DNA of 64,000 bases from Promethearchaeia archaeon. GTDB taxonomy: Archaea; Asgardarchaeota; Lokiarchaeia; Sigyniarchaeales; SOKP01. The notes below the pieces were generated by a model. The model was not told the DNA's origin and did not search any database. It was given only the letters and a program-made list of their open reading frames with translations. The DNA is taken from the NCBI GenBank assembly GCA_029856125.1, contig JAHQWJ010000080.1, forward strand, positions 90,576-154,575. Direction: 5' to 3'. Shown in pieces: positions 28,045 through 36,858 of the stretch (position 1 is the stretch's first letter; the number at the start of each line of letters is the position of its first letter). Made by a program: the position numbers and the translations under genes.

Positions 28045-28386
28045 ATTAAAGACGACGATATTTGTGCGATATGTAGTTTTCCGAAAGACCTATGTATATG
28101 CGATAGTTTAAGCGCAGATGAACAACAAATTATTATTTCTAACGATCGACGTAAATGGGGGAAGATAGTTTCAGTAATCACATTCGAAGGGAACATAGAT
28201 GCGAATTTAAAAGATATTCTTACGAAAGCTAAGAAAAAATGTGCTTCTGGGGGGGTTCTGAGAGGTAAAGGAATCGAACTTCAAGGTGAGCACAAATTCA
28301 AACTGAAAAAATTTCTAATAGATTTAGGATTCCCCGAGGAAAATATTATCATTCAAGATCGTATGATAAGGAAACGGCGATATTAA
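28045..28386 (+). CDS. translation initiation factor aIF1 (SUI1), AUU start
   Basis: 113 residues if initiated at ATT 28045. The SUI1 fold is clear: GKIVSVITFEGNIDANLKD, then KCASGGVLRGKGIELQGEH and the ending FLIDLGFPEENI. An N-terminal zinc-like motif (CAICSFPKDLCIC) matches archaeal and eukaryotic eIF1 relatives. aIF1 sits in the P-site region of the small subunit and enforces start-codon choice. No ATG, GTG or TTG exists in frame between the upstream TGA (28033) and the conserved domain. GTGA lies 9 bases before the ATT. A GTG at 28032 would work only with one base fewer in the following run of six A, so a sequencing or programmed frameshift is the alternative. Confidence 0.8.
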   Translation: MKDDDICAICSFPKDLCICDSLSADEQQIIISNDRRKWGKIVSVITFEGNIDANLKDILTKAKKKCASGGVLRGKGIELQGEHKFKLKKFLIDLGFPEENIIIQDRMIRKRRY

Positions 28387-28463
28387 CGATACTTTAAAAG
28401 TTAGACGTTCATTTGCTTTTTTTTTAATTTTCGTAATTTCAAAAAAAAATAAAATTGGATTCA

Positions 28464-28907
28464 ATGAGTTCGATCTTTTACCAGGTTATTTTTGAAGGTG
28501 TTAAAGAGGATTCGAGCGATTCGTACTCGCTAACCTTTAAAGACATATTTAGTGACAATCAAATTCAAATTTCTTCTCAATTTTTTACCACTTTGAGAGT
28601 TTCGAGTCAGAAAGAGTCTAATGTAGTCCATTTTCAAAATATAAAAGAGGTAATAAAAATTGGGAATCCTTCCAGTAAAATCGAGATCAATTATTATATC
28701 GCTATTCTCTATACAAATTTGAATGATGGAAAGAAAGAAGGCTTTTTAGTAGGAAATGTAAAAAATATGGGAGATATGTTGATAGGTGAGTGGCCATATA
28801 ATGAAGAAAATGTGTCCAATTCAGAAGATCTCTATTTACAAAAATTGGATTTGCTTACAAATAGTAGTAAATTTGATAACATTTGTGTAATTTATCCTTT
28901 GAAATAA
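28464..28907 (+). CDS. hypothetical protein
   Basis: Not recognised. About 147 residues from ATG 28464 (a TTG nine bases upstream is also in frame). It is beta-rich, with alternating patterns such as IEINYYIAILYTNL and GEWPYNEENV, and no cysteines likely to bind metal. It has no membrane segment. It follows aIF1 in the same direction after 77 bases and is convergent with the sugar kinase gene. Confidence 0.5.
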   Translation: MSSIFYQVIFEGVKEDSSDSYSLTFKDIFSDNQIQISSQFFTTLRVSSQKESNVVHFQNIKEVIKIGNPSSKIEINYYIAILYTNLNDGKKEGFLVGNVKNMGDMLIGEWPYNEENVSNSEDLYLQKLDLLTNSSKFDNICVIYPLK

Positions 28908-28926
28908 AGAAATAGGATAATAAAGG

Positions 28927-29862
28927 TTAGAAGAAATTATCTTCTTTCTCTTTTAGAAAATTAAAAATTTCTTGATAGTTCGGCATTCCAGTTCTTGCAC
29001 CTAATTTTTGTATTTTTAATGAGGCTGCTGCGTTGGCAAACCTACAGGATTTTTCTAAATCCCAACCTTTAATCCAATAAGCCAAAGAAAATGCACCATT
29101 AAACGTATCTCCAGCACCAGTAGTGTCAATTATATTGTCTATATTATATGTTGGTATCCTTTTTTGAAAATCTTTGGTTGTTATTAATACGCCATTACTT
29201 CCTAATGTAATAATTACAATAGGTATCCCTTTTTTCACTAAAATTTCAGCCGCTTTTTCAGGTTTATTACTATTTGTTATTGATTTTGCTCCCTCTTTAT
29301 TTGGAAGTACTACATCAGCTTTTAAAAGCACATTTTTTATGTTATTCCATCCTCTTAGGGCAATTTGGGATTCTAAATCTATACTAATTTTAACATTATT
29401 TTTTTTTGCAATTTCGAGGGCTTTTTCGGTCACTTTTTGATGAATAATTGTAGTGTGTAAGAGTTTAGAATCTGCTATGTAAGATTCACTTATATCATTG
29501 GGTTCTATTTTAGTTGTATACATGTGAGGAGACTGAATTATTGTCTTTTCTCCTTTAGCTACAAATATGAAATTAACAGGAGTTTTTTTGTTCGTTATTT
29601 TCTTAAGATACGTTGTATCTACATTTTCTTTGATAAAATCATCAATTAAGAGCTCACCGTATGAATCATCTCCAACTGCACCTATAAACCCGCTAAAACC
29701 GCCTAATCTAGCAACCGCTACCAAATAATTTGCGGTAACTCCCCCGGAGAAATAATTCTCACTTAACGCATCAATCTTCTCATCCGGTTTTGGAAAATGG
29801 GGTACTTCAGCAACCCAATCTAGAACTACTTCTCCTAATCCAACAATATTTATGTGTTTCAT
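28927..29862 (-). CDS. PfkB/ribokinase-family sugar or nucleoside kinase
   Basis: A 311-residue cytosolic kinase. The N-terminal GLGEVVLDWVAEVPHFPKPDE and the FSGGVTANYLVAVARLGG segment form the substrate-binding face. DTTGAGDTFNGAFSLAYW near residue 250 is the PfkB signature 2, with the catalytic aspartate in GAGD. Length is standard. The substrate cannot be read from sequence: ribose, fructose, nucleoside and other sugars are all possible. It is a stand-alone gene between the hypothetical protein and the RPA gene. Confidence 0.88.
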   Translation of the reverse strand: MKHINIVGLGEVVLDWVAEVPHFPKPDEKIDALSENYFSGGVTANYLVAVARLGGFSGFIGAVGDDSYGELLIDDFIKENVDTTYLKKITNKKTPVNFIFVAKGEKTIIQSPHMYTTKIEPNDISESYIADSKLLHTTIIHQKVTEKALEIAKKNNVKISIDLESQIALRGWNNIKNVLLKADVVLPNKEGAKSITNSNKPEKAAEILVKKGIPIVIITLGSNGVLITTKDFQKRIPTYNIDNIIDTTGAGDTFNGAFSLAYWIKGWDLEKSCRFANAAASLKIQKLGARTGMPNYQEIFNFLKEKEDNFF

Positions 29863-29951
29863 AGTTCTTTTTAATATGTTAGAATCTTTTATCTAATTAT
29901 AATATAGGGGACTAGAAACAAAAAGATGTAGATGGTTTTATTGTTATGATA

Positions 29952-31667
29952 TTAAGTCATAATTTCTTTTATTCGATTCGCTAAATCATCATCAACATTA
30001 ATGTCTTGAAAGTTTGAAGCCACTATTTCATAAGCGTCACTATAATCATTAAATTTTACTCGACCTTTAATCATAATGTCTCTACCAATGATACTAGAAG
30101 ATAACTTTTTCAACAATTTTTCATAATCGGGAGTGTCTTTAACCTTTACAATTAGCTCTGCTTTTTCTCCAACTAATTTCTCGGCTGCTTCTCCAATAAA
30201 TGTCGCTCTAATTTTTCCACTCTCATCTTCAAGAATATGACTAGTAATCATTGTGAGTTTTTTATCGCCTGCTTTATCACATGTACAATTATCTATTTTT
30301 TTTCTACATTCGGAACAAGCTTCGTAAAATCTGATATTTTTTAATTCATTAGATAACACACCTTTAATTTCAAAAAAACCAGAGCTTTGAATAGTGTTAA
30401 TATCTGTAAAATTTCCTGAAAAATTATTTTGTTTGAAATTTTTCGATGGTTCTGATACTTTAATATTTTCAATCTTTAAATCTATTTTTTCTATACTTGA
30501 GTCATTGGCAATAGTTACTTCGTTTTTCTGCGAATAATTATTAAATCTCAGTTCAACATCTTTCAACAAAACACCGTCTCCGTTCTTTAGGGAGTTTGAA
30601 AGTTCATCTGCTCTATCCCGCCAGGCTGTAACCCTTATAGCATCAGTAGTATCACTCACATTGAACCCTAATAATGAAATGTCCTCGCCAGATTTTAAAG
30701 TTATTTTTCTTAAGTCATCTATTGCAGAAATTATTCCTTGAAAAGATATGTAACCTTTTTGGTTTTGAAGTGTATCGATAGTATCAATTACTTTTTCCTC
30801 AAACTTTACAGCTTTGTCTTTTTTCGTAATTTGTGTCCATGAAGTAGCGTGTAAATCTATTTGCCCTTCAGTATAATTACTTTTTCTAGGATTTAAGCTA
30901 CTGAGAGAAATGAAATCACCTATTTCAATGTTTTCTATTTTATTGATATCCTCGTTCCAAAAACTTATTCTAGTTTTACCTGATGAATCTCGGACAGATA
31001 ACGAGCTCACTCTTCCATTTTTCCCGTCCTTCCGAGTGAATTCGCGAACCGGGGAACGATTCATTACTTTTCCTTCAATTGATAGAGATCCTAATTTTTC
31101 GCTAATCTCATTTATTAGTTTAAATTCTTCCTTTATTTTTGGGTATTTTTTATAATCAACATCCTCAGGGGCTAAAATTATTTTACTAAATCTTCCAATG
31201 TGAATCTCTATTCCCCCATATCTTCCCTGTTTTGCATTACCATTCAAAATTTTAACGATTTCATTTTTCTCAAATCGTTCATCTTTAAAAACATTTACCT
31301 GATCGTCCCATAATACAATTCGAATATCTCCTGTATTATCATTTAATTTGAAAGCTCCCACATATCCGACTTCTCCATTGTTCTTATTGAAACTACTAAG
31401 ATTGAAAATATCCTTAATCCTACCAACTAATACAATATTTTTCATGTTCAAGGTGATGTCAGAAATGTTTAATTCGATCTCATTCAAAAGCTCTTGATTT
31501 TCGCTTGAAACTTCTACTCCTAGTTCTTTAGCAATTACAAATAATGCCCCTTCGTCTGAAATTAAGCCCTTTAATTCCTCTTTTTTCTCTTCCACTAAAG
31601 TTTGTATCTCCTTTTTAGAAAGTCCAGTATCTTCAATAATTTTATTAATATACGCCTCAGTTTTCAT
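29952..31667 (-). CDS. RPA-type single-stranded-DNA-binding protein (multiple OB folds)
   Basis: A 571-residue replication protein A homologue. Three to four OB folds can be placed: residues ~65-165 (VGRIKDIFNLSSFNKNNGEV with VLWDDQVNVF), ~185-280 (GKVMNRSPVREFTRKDGKNG), ~300-395 and a C-terminal fold after ~420. A zinc finger (CSECRKKIDNCTC, ~455-467) precedes the last OB fold, as in eukaryotic RPA70 and many euryarchaeal RPAs. An N-terminal helical region (DTGLSKKEIQTLVEEKK) may be a protein-binding module. A separate RPA32-like gene lies at 54454. Confidence 0.88.
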   Translation of the reverse strand: MKTEAYINKIIEDTGLSKKEIQTLVEEKKEELKGLISDEGALFVIAKELGVEVSSENQELLNEIELNISDITLNMKNIVLVGRIKDIFNLSSFNKNNGEVGYVGAFKLNDNTGDIRIVLWDDQVNVFKDERFEKNEIVKILNGNAKQGRYGGIEIHIGRFSKIILAPEDVDYKKYPKIKEEFKLINEISEKLGSLSIEGKVMNRSPVREFTRKDGKNGRVSSLSVRDSSGKTRISFWNEDINKIENIEIGDFISLSSLNPRKSNYTEGQIDLHATSWTQITKKDKAVKFEEKVIDTIDTLQNQKGYISFQGIISAIDDLRKITLKSGEDISLLGFNVSDTTDAIRVTAWRDRADELSNSLKNGDGVLLKDVELRFNNYSQKNEVTIANDSSIEKIDLKIENIKVSEPSKNFKQNNFSGNFTDINTIQSSGFFEIKGVLSNELKNIRFYEACSECRKKIDNCTCDKAGDKKLTMITSHILEDESGKIRATFIGEAAEKLVGEKAELIVKVKDTPDYEKLLKKLSSSIIGRDIMIKGRVKFNDYSDAYEIVASNFQDINVDDDLANRIKEIMT

Positions 31668-31840
31668 TTATCTCACTTTTTTGTTTAGTTTTCCTTATCC
31701 AAAGATAAAATTAGCATTTATACTTTAAAAATGAAATTATTTAATACTTAATTAATCACTATTTTTAAACAAAAAGAGTATATCATATTGGTAATTTGTT
31801 ATTGATAATTTAAATCAAATGTCATGTTTTTGTCGCAATT

Positions 31841-32584
31841 ATGAATAAATTCAGGATCATTCCAGTTATTGATATTTTAAATTCTCAAGCTGTACACGCA
31901 ATTAAAGGAGAACGAGAAAAATATAAACCCTTGAAATCAGTTTTAATTAATGATAGCAACCCAACACGAATTGTATTAACATTAAAAAAAAAGTATTTAT
32001 TCAACGATTTTTATATTGCAGATTTGGATGCTATACTTCAAAGAAAGCCTAATATCACAATCCTTTCAAAAATACTTGATATTCCTGAGGTTGAGATCAT
32101 GATTGACCCCGGAATAATAACCAATAAGGATGTAGAAAAATATTTTAACCTTAATCTAAAATCGTTGATTTTGGGATTAGAAACCTTAAGAGACCTAAAA
32201 GTTATTACAGAGTGTTTAGAACTGTTTGATATTAACAAGATTATAGTAAGTATTGATATGTACAACGAAGTAATTCAAACTAATATAAAGGAATTTAGAA
32301 GTCAAGATATACTTGAAATCATTTCCAAAATTGAAGATTTAGGCGTAGTTAATATAATTTTACTTGATCTCTTTAAAGTTGGACAGAAAATAGGAGGAAT
32401 TTCCGCACTTTATTTAAAGATAAGAGAACAATTTAATGGCGAAATATTTGTTGGAGGTGGAATAAAAGACATCCAAGATATTAAGGGTTATAAAAGTAAT
32501 AACTTCTCGGGAGTTCTGATTGGGACTGCTTTACACGATGGTTCTATAAAAATCGAAGAACTAAGAAGTTTTCTCAAAAGTTAA
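31841..32584 (+). CDS. HisA/HisF-related TIM-barrel protein (C1-coenzyme type)
   Basis: A 247-residue (beta/alpha)8 protein. It opens with the HisA-like catalytic region FRIIPVIDILNSQAVHAIKG and keeps the second phosphate-binding half (EIFVGGGIKDIQDI, VLIGTALHDGSI). The middle is divergent from true HisA. Such HisA/HisF-related proteins occur in methanogens and in other organisms with methanopterin-type C1 carriers, outside histidine operons. That reading fits the MfnB gene 735 bases downstream; no other his gene is in the window. The reaction is unknown. Its stop codon overlaps that of the RING-like gene on the opposite strand. Confidence 0.72.
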   Translation: MNKFRIIPVIDILNSQAVHAIKGEREKYKPLKSVLINDSNPTRIVLTLKKKYLFNDFYIADLDAILQRKPNITILSKILDIPEVEIMIDPGIITNKDVEKYFNLNLKSLILGLETLRDLKVITECLELFDINKIIVSIDMYNEVIQTNIKEFRSQDILEIISKIEDLGVVNIILLDLFKVGQKIGGISALYLKIREQFNGEIFVGGGIKDIQDIKGYKSNNFSGVLIGTALHDGSIKIEELRSFLKS

Positions 32585-33111
32585 TCAATAAAAATAACAC
32601 CCGAGCCTGAAACATTTAAAGATTTCTTACATACGGGGCAAGCGTGCTTTACTCTAACCCAATCGGTTATGTGTTCCTTATGGGCCTTCGCTTCGCAAAT
32701 TGGACAGCCAGCCACTTCGTCAAATATTTCAATATTCTTTCCACACACTGCACACTTGGTTTTTGATACCGTAGAAATCCGTATAACTTCTTTTTTTATA
32801 TCGAGCACAACATTATCTGTGTTTTCAGCTGTAGGATTAATTTGTTTCAATTCGGTCCGGGTATCAACACAAAAAATGGTTCCCTCGCTATCATCTTTAC
32901 GATTCCCAATCCAAACCACTTTACCCTTGAAATAACTAGATCCCTCGTTTTCTAACGAGAGGCTTAACTTTCGATCTTCCATCACATATGTTTGAATTAC
33001 TTTGGTATATTTCAACCCATCTAAATTTGTGGATATTTGTTTAACCACTTCAAATGGTTCTCTGAATACTTCATTTGTTATGTCGACTTTCGTGATTTCT
33101 TTCGGGGACAT
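32581..33111 (-). CDS. RING-H2-like zinc-finger protein
   Basis: A 176-residue protein. The last ~57 residues contain eight candidate zinc ligands: C120, C123, C136, C139, H144, H147, C158 and C161, spaced C-x2-C-x12-C-x2-C-x4-H-x2-H-x10-C-x2-C. The context CEAKAHKEHITDWVRVKHAC followed by CPVC is very close to the cross-brace RING pattern AH..H...W......CP.C. The first ~115 residues form an unrecognised beta-rich domain. RING domains act as ubiquitin E3 ligases and Asgard archaea encode ubiquitin-like systems, so a substrate-binding E3 is plausible; no E1, E2 or ubiquitin gene is nearby. A treble-clef zinc ribbon without E3 activity is the alternative. Confidence 0.65.
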   Translation of the reverse strand: MSPKEITKVDITNEVFREPFEVVKQISTNLDGLKYTKVIQTYVMEDRKLSLSLENEGSSYFKGKVVWIGNRKDDSEGTIFCVDTRTELKQINPTAENTDNVVLDIKKEVIRISTVSKTKCAVCGKNIEIFDEVAGCPICEAKAHKEHITDWVRVKHACPVCKKSLNVSGSGVIFID

Positions 33112-33318
33112 AATAATTCATCGTTTTTTTGATATTTAATAATAATTATTTAATTTAAATTTTTATATCCTTTTCTTCCTTTTACTTTTCTTATCAAATT
33201 TTAAATATCCTAAAATAAAAGAGAATTTATAGCTTGAAGTATAAAAGATCTAGTATTAGAACAATCTAGTTGGATAATTTGGTTGATTAAAATTAATTCA
33301 TATAATAAGTGATCGATT

Positions 33319-34053
33319 ATGCGAGAACGTATCAGATTACTTGTAAGCCCTAAATCATTAGAAGAAGCTAAAGTTGTAGTTCAGCAAAAAGATGTAGACT
33401 ATATTGATTGTAAGAACCCGGTTGAAGGTTCTTTAGGGGCTAATTTTCCGTGGATTATAAAGAAGATGAAGAATTTAATACCTCAAAACAGTTCTCAATT
33501 ATTAAGTGCAACAATAGGAGACTTCCCAAATTTACCTGGATCAGCTTCTTTGGCCGCTCTTGGCGCTGCCGCATCCGGAGCTGATATTATTAAAATAGGA
33601 CTTAAAGAATCAACGACAGAGGATGATTGCGTCTACTTAATGAAAGGTGTCGTGAAAGCTGTAAAGAGCTATAATGCAAATATAAAAGTTGTAGTGGCCG
33701 GTTACGCAGACAGAATAAGGATGAACACATCACCAGATTTTTTATTACTCCCGAAAATAGCAGCCAAATCTGGAGCCGATATAGTGATGCTTGATACTTT
33801 CATCAAAGATAGAAAAGGTTTATTTGACTTTTTAAGCGTTGAACAATTAAAGCTTTTTAAAAATAAAGCGAAAAAACTCAATCTAGAAGTCGCTTTAGCG
33901 GGATATTTAATGAAAGACTCCCTACCAATGGTAAAAAAAATAATGCCCGATATTATTGGCGTAAGGAGTATCGTATGTGAAGGATATGACAGGAATAATG
34001 GGATTATTAGAGGACATCTCATAGAAGAGTTAAAAGCTGAATTATATGCCTAA
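33319..34053 (+). CDS. mfnB: (5-formylfuran-3-yl)methyl phosphate synthase
   Basis: A 244-residue TIM-barrel enzyme that makes the furan ring precursor of methanofuran from two glyceraldehyde-3-phosphates. The start RIRLLVSPKSLEEAKVVVQQ, the region IDCKNPVEGSLGANFPWII with the catalytic lysine, SATIGDFPNLPGSASLAALG and GADIIKIGLKE are typical of MfnB. A strong ribosome-binding site GTGATC lies four bases before the ATG. Methanofuran serves formyl-group transfer in the archaeal Wood-Ljungdahl pathway, so the gene suggests C1 metabolism in the host. proC follows after 93 bases. Confidence 0.9.
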   Translation: MRERIRLLVSPKSLEEAKVVVQQKDVDYIDCKNPVEGSLGANFPWIIKKMKNLIPQNSSQLLSATIGDFPNLPGSASLAALGAAASGADIIKIGLKESTTEDDCVYLMKGVVKAVKSYNANIKVVVAGYADRIRMNTSPDFLLLPKIAAKSGADIVMLDTFIKDRKGLFDFLSVEQLKLFKNKAKKLNLEVALAGYLMKDSLPMVKKIMPDIIGVRSIVCEGYDRNNGIIRGHLIEELKAELYA

Positions 34054-34146
34054 AACTTTAAAAAATAAATACTACGAATAACTAAATCCTCATATTTTTA
34101 GTTCATTTTAATAACATTAATTTGGTTACTCTGATGACTTGATATT

Positions 34147-34977
34147 ATGTACGAAAAGGAATTAGGAATAATTGGTGTTGGTAAAATTGGTTCTGCTCTC
34201 TTAAAAAGAATAATTTCTACTAATACGATCGAGAGGAAAAAAATTATTATTTTTGATGTAGATGAAGAGAAATTGCACGATCTATCAAAAAGCTTAGATG
34301 TAGATTGTGCTAATAGTAATACCGATTTAGTTAATTCATCTAAACATGTTTTAATTGCTGTTATCCCTCAAGTAATGGATATTGTTTTGAGAGAAATAGA
34401 ACCTGCAATATCTGTACAGCATGTAATAATATCTATTGCAGCAGGAGTTTCTTTTACTCATATAACTAAAATTATTACTAAACCTGTATCATTAATACGA
34501 ATAATGACGAACACTCCAGCTCTTGTAGGCGAGGCAGCTACAGCGATAGCTCGTAACGAAAATGTCAAAGAATACCAACTAGAATTCGTTAAAGAAATAT
34601 TCAATTCTGTAGGGATGGTAGTAGAATTAGAAGAAAGACATTTAGACGCAGTAACTGGTTTATCTGGAAGCGGTCCTGCTTATATATTTATAATTATTGA
34701 AGCTTTAGCCGATGGGGGTGTAAAAATGGGCTTACCTAGGGCTATTGCCCTAAAACTAGCAGCTCAAACCCTTTTAGGTTCTGCAAAACTTCTATTGGAA
34801 ACTAACATACACCCCGCAGCACTGAAAGATATGGTAGCAACTCCAGGAGGGACGACTATAACTGCAATACACGAACTTGAATCTGCAAAAATAAGAGCAA
34901 CACTAATCAGAGCGGTGGAAGCAGCTACATTAAAATCCAAATCGTTAAATTCAGCAAAAACAAATAATAATCAATAA
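34147..34977 (+). CDS. proC: pyrroline-5-carboxylate reductase
   Basis: A 276-residue NAD(P)H-dependent enzyme catalysing the last step of proline synthesis. The N-terminal Rossmann motif is IGVGKIGSALLKRII (GxGxxG). The P5CR signature ranges from GLSGSGPAYIFIIIEALADG (residues ~170-190) to PGGTTITAIHELESAKIRA near residue 240. Length and start match the family. It is probably transcribed with the upstream mfnB and the downstream peptidase gene, although the functions are unrelated. Confidence 0.93.
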   Translation: MYEKELGIIGVGKIGSALLKRIISTNTIERKKIIIFDVDEEKLHDLSKSLDVDCANSNTDLVNSSKHVLIAVIPQVMDIVLREIEPAISVQHVIISIAAGVSFTHITKIITKPVSLIRIMTNTPALVGEAATAIARNENVKEYQLEFVKEIFNSVGMVVELEERHLDAVTGLSGSGPAYIFIIIEALADGGVKMGLPRAIALKLAAQTLLGSAKLLLETNIHPAALKDMVATPGGTTITAIHELESAKIRATLIRAVEAATLKSKSLNSAKTNNNQ

Positions 34978-35026
34978 TTAGTTTTAAAAAACTTCTTATA
35001 CAAGATTTTCTTGTTATCTGTTAGAA

Positions 35027-36238
35027 ATGGTAAAAATATCCAAGTTTGGAGAAGATTTTTTACTACTGGCACTCAGAATTGACAAACATATTAAAGGATA
35101 TGTTGATTTTTATATTGGTCCAGAAAAACTCCGGCAAATTGTAGATCGTGAATCTCTAACAGCTCCAAACACGTTATTAAATGACTCCACCAATTTAATA
35201 AAACAAGTGGGAGCTCAAGGTTACGACAAAGAACGCGAACGGTATATCGAAAAGTTATTAGTAGCTATGAAAACCTCAATAGAAATTTTAAAAGGTTCTG
35301 AAATTTCTATTAAAGATCAATTTTTAAAACTTTATGATGTAGATTTACAACCTGCTAAAGAAGCGGAGTTGGATAATGTAAAGGAAGAGATTGATGAAGC
35401 TTACAAAGGATCTGGAAGCTTAGAAGAACGCATGAATAAATTAAGAATTACTCGTAAAGTTCCTGAATCAAAGGTTTTTAAATTCTTTAAAAAAGCAGTT
35501 GACATAACAGAAAAAAAAACTAATGAATTATTCATCGATCTATTACCAAAAAATGAAAGAATAATTATAGATATAGTAAAAAATAATAATTCAAGCGAAA
35601 AAGTAAAATGGAGCTGCTATAATTGGTACTTGGGTAAATATGTTAGTCGAATTGAGGTTAATCCTAAATACCAAATGTATTGGACTGCTTTATTAACATT
35701 TTCCTCTCATGAAACATATCCTGGACATCATACTGAGTTTGCTATAAAGGAAGAGAGGCTTTATCGCAAGTTAAACCAATTTGAACATTCCATCTTAATT
35801 CTCCATTCGCCAAAATTAGTGATTTCTGAGGGAATCGCCAAAAAAGCAATTTCTATACTCTTTTCAAATCAAGAAGTAGCAGAAATTGGGTTAAATGAAT
35901 TTTGTTCAGATCCATTAAAAGAGGCCTCTCTTGAAGAGTTGGAGCTACAAGATATAGTAAAAGTCAAAATTCCTCTTTTTTGGTACAATTTTGCATATCA
36001 TGCTTTAGTTGATAAGTATAATAAGAAAGAACTAATGCGATATGGAAAAAATTTTGAAATTTTTAGTGATGAAGATTTGATTACAGGAATAGAAAGAATG
36101 TCAAATCCCGCACATTCAAGTAACGCTTTTATGTATTACCTTGGAATTAATATTTTACAGAAATATGGAGATGTTCCTTCATTAAAAGACTTTCGAAATT
36201 TACTCGTTAATCCAATTTTACCATCTGATTTAATTTAA
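35027..36238 (+). CDS. DUF885-like zinc metallopeptidase
   Basis: A 403-residue protein. The predicted zinc-binding motif is HETYPGHHTEF (about residues 228-238), the H-E-x-x-P-G-H-H form seen in DUF885 proteins and in gluzincins. The third ligand may be the glutamate in VISEGIAKKA about 40 residues later. The rest is helical. DUF885 proteins are usually 500-600 residues, so this is a short form; the N-terminal region resembles the family's helical cap only weakly. Substrate unknown. A 1-kb region with three mini-ORFs follows. Confidence 0.7.
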   Translation: MVKISKFGEDFLLLALRIDKHIKGYVDFYIGPEKLRQIVDRESLTAPNTLLNDSTNLIKQVGAQGYDKERERYIEKLLVAMKTSIEILKGSEISIKDQFLKLYDVDLQPAKEAELDNVKEEIDEAYKGSGSLEERMNKLRITRKVPESKVFKFFKKAVDITEKKTNELFIDLLPKNERIIIDIVKNNNSSEKVKWSCYNWYLGKYVSRIEVNPKYQMYWTALLTFSSHETYPGHHTEFAIKEERLYRKLNQFEHSILILHSPKLVISEGIAKKAISILFSNQEVAEIGLNEFCSDPLKEASLEELELQDIVKVKIPLFWYNFAYHALVDKYNKKELMRYGKNFEIFSDEDLITGIERMSNPAHSSNAFMYYLGINILQKYGDVPSLKDFRNLLVNPILPSDLI

Positions 36239-36442
36239 CACTATTCTTATAGCCCTTTTAAAGTTTGATGGTTACAAAAGAGTATTTTTAAGTTTCTGAA
36301 TAAGGGAATTTACTAATTTTTATTGCAGTTTAAATAAACTATTTGAAATTATAATGTGTAATAAGAAGAAGTGTTTTAGATTCGTATTCGAACTTCTAAG
36401 AATAGGTTAAAAACATTTAAATTTATATATAAGGTGAAAAAA

Positions 36443-36472
36443 ATGCCTGGTCAAGCTGGCGGGATACCCTAA
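36443..36472 (+). CDS. mini-ORF 1, peptide MPGQAGGIP
   Basis: ATG 36443 to TAA 36472 encodes nine residues. The Shine-Dalgarno AAGGTGA (36431-36437) is complementary to the 16S tail and sits 6 bases upstream. A TATA-like TTTATATATA lies immediately before it. The stop codon is followed directly by a long hairpin and a T-rich tract. Copy 3 has the same peptide with a synonymous GGG/GGT change. Copy 2 keeps M-P-G and I-P while its codons change, which suggests selection on the peptide. Function unknown. Confidence 0.6.
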   Translation: MPGQAGGIP

Positions 36473-36474
36473 AC

Positions 36475-36525
36475 TGGTGCTGTTTATAAGAGTAATTTAC
36501 TCGAGTGCTCTTTATAAACCCACCA
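36475..36525 (+). terminator. hairpin terminator after mini-ORF 1
   Basis: TGGTG (36475-36479) pairs with CACCA (36521-36525), and inside it GTTTATAAGAG (36482-36492) pairs with CTCTTTATAAAC (36508-36519) with one bulge. A T-rich run (TTTATTTTTCTTCCTTTTTT) follows. The 280 bases up to mini-ORF 2 hold nothing else recognisable apart from AT-rich sequence. Confidence 0.6.
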
Positions 36526-36805
36526 TTTATTTTTCTTCCTTTTTTTTAGGGCTTTAAATAAATTTTTTGAATTAATATTTTGATTTAAAAATTTTAAAAT
36601 TTAAAGTAATTAAAATTAAAGCCTTAAATAGGATTAACAGATTAACTAATTCTTACTGTTCACTTTTCATTTTGTTAGGAGTTTATATAATCTTTTTCAA
36701 ATTATAAATTGATTAAGAAAATGGTTCTGAATGTTTCTATTCAGCTTTAAAACTATAAATTAACTAAGTTAAGCATATTGCACTTATAATTAAAAGTGAG
36801 ATAAA

Positions 36806-36838
36806 ATGCCTGGTGAATCAGACTCTATTCCAAAATAG
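36806..36838 (+). CDS. mini-ORF 2, peptide MPGESDSIPK
   Basis: ATG 36806 to TAG 36838, ten residues. A weaker ribosome-binding box AGTGAG lies about 6 bases upstream. Compared with copies 1 and 3, codons 4-7 give E-S-D-S instead of Q-A-G-G, whereas M, P, G, I and P are retained, the last two with synonymous third-base changes (ATA/ATT, CCC/CCA). Confidence 0.55.
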   Translation: MPGESDSIPK

Positions 36839-36858
36839 ATGTTTTATATATAAACATC
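36838..36858 (+). terminator. hairpin terminator after mini-ORF 2
   Basis: GATGTTT pairs with AAACATC around a TATATAT loop, beginning in the stop codon, followed by CTTCCTTTTTTTTCTTT. The sequence differs from the other two terminators but the layout is the same. Confidence 0.55.

Noticed and set aside
36443..36530. Mini-ORF 1 region as a tRNA-like or tmRNA-like element because it ends near ACCA
   Set aside because: No acceptor, D- or T-arm can be drawn; the strong hairpin plus T-tract is better explained as a terminator.
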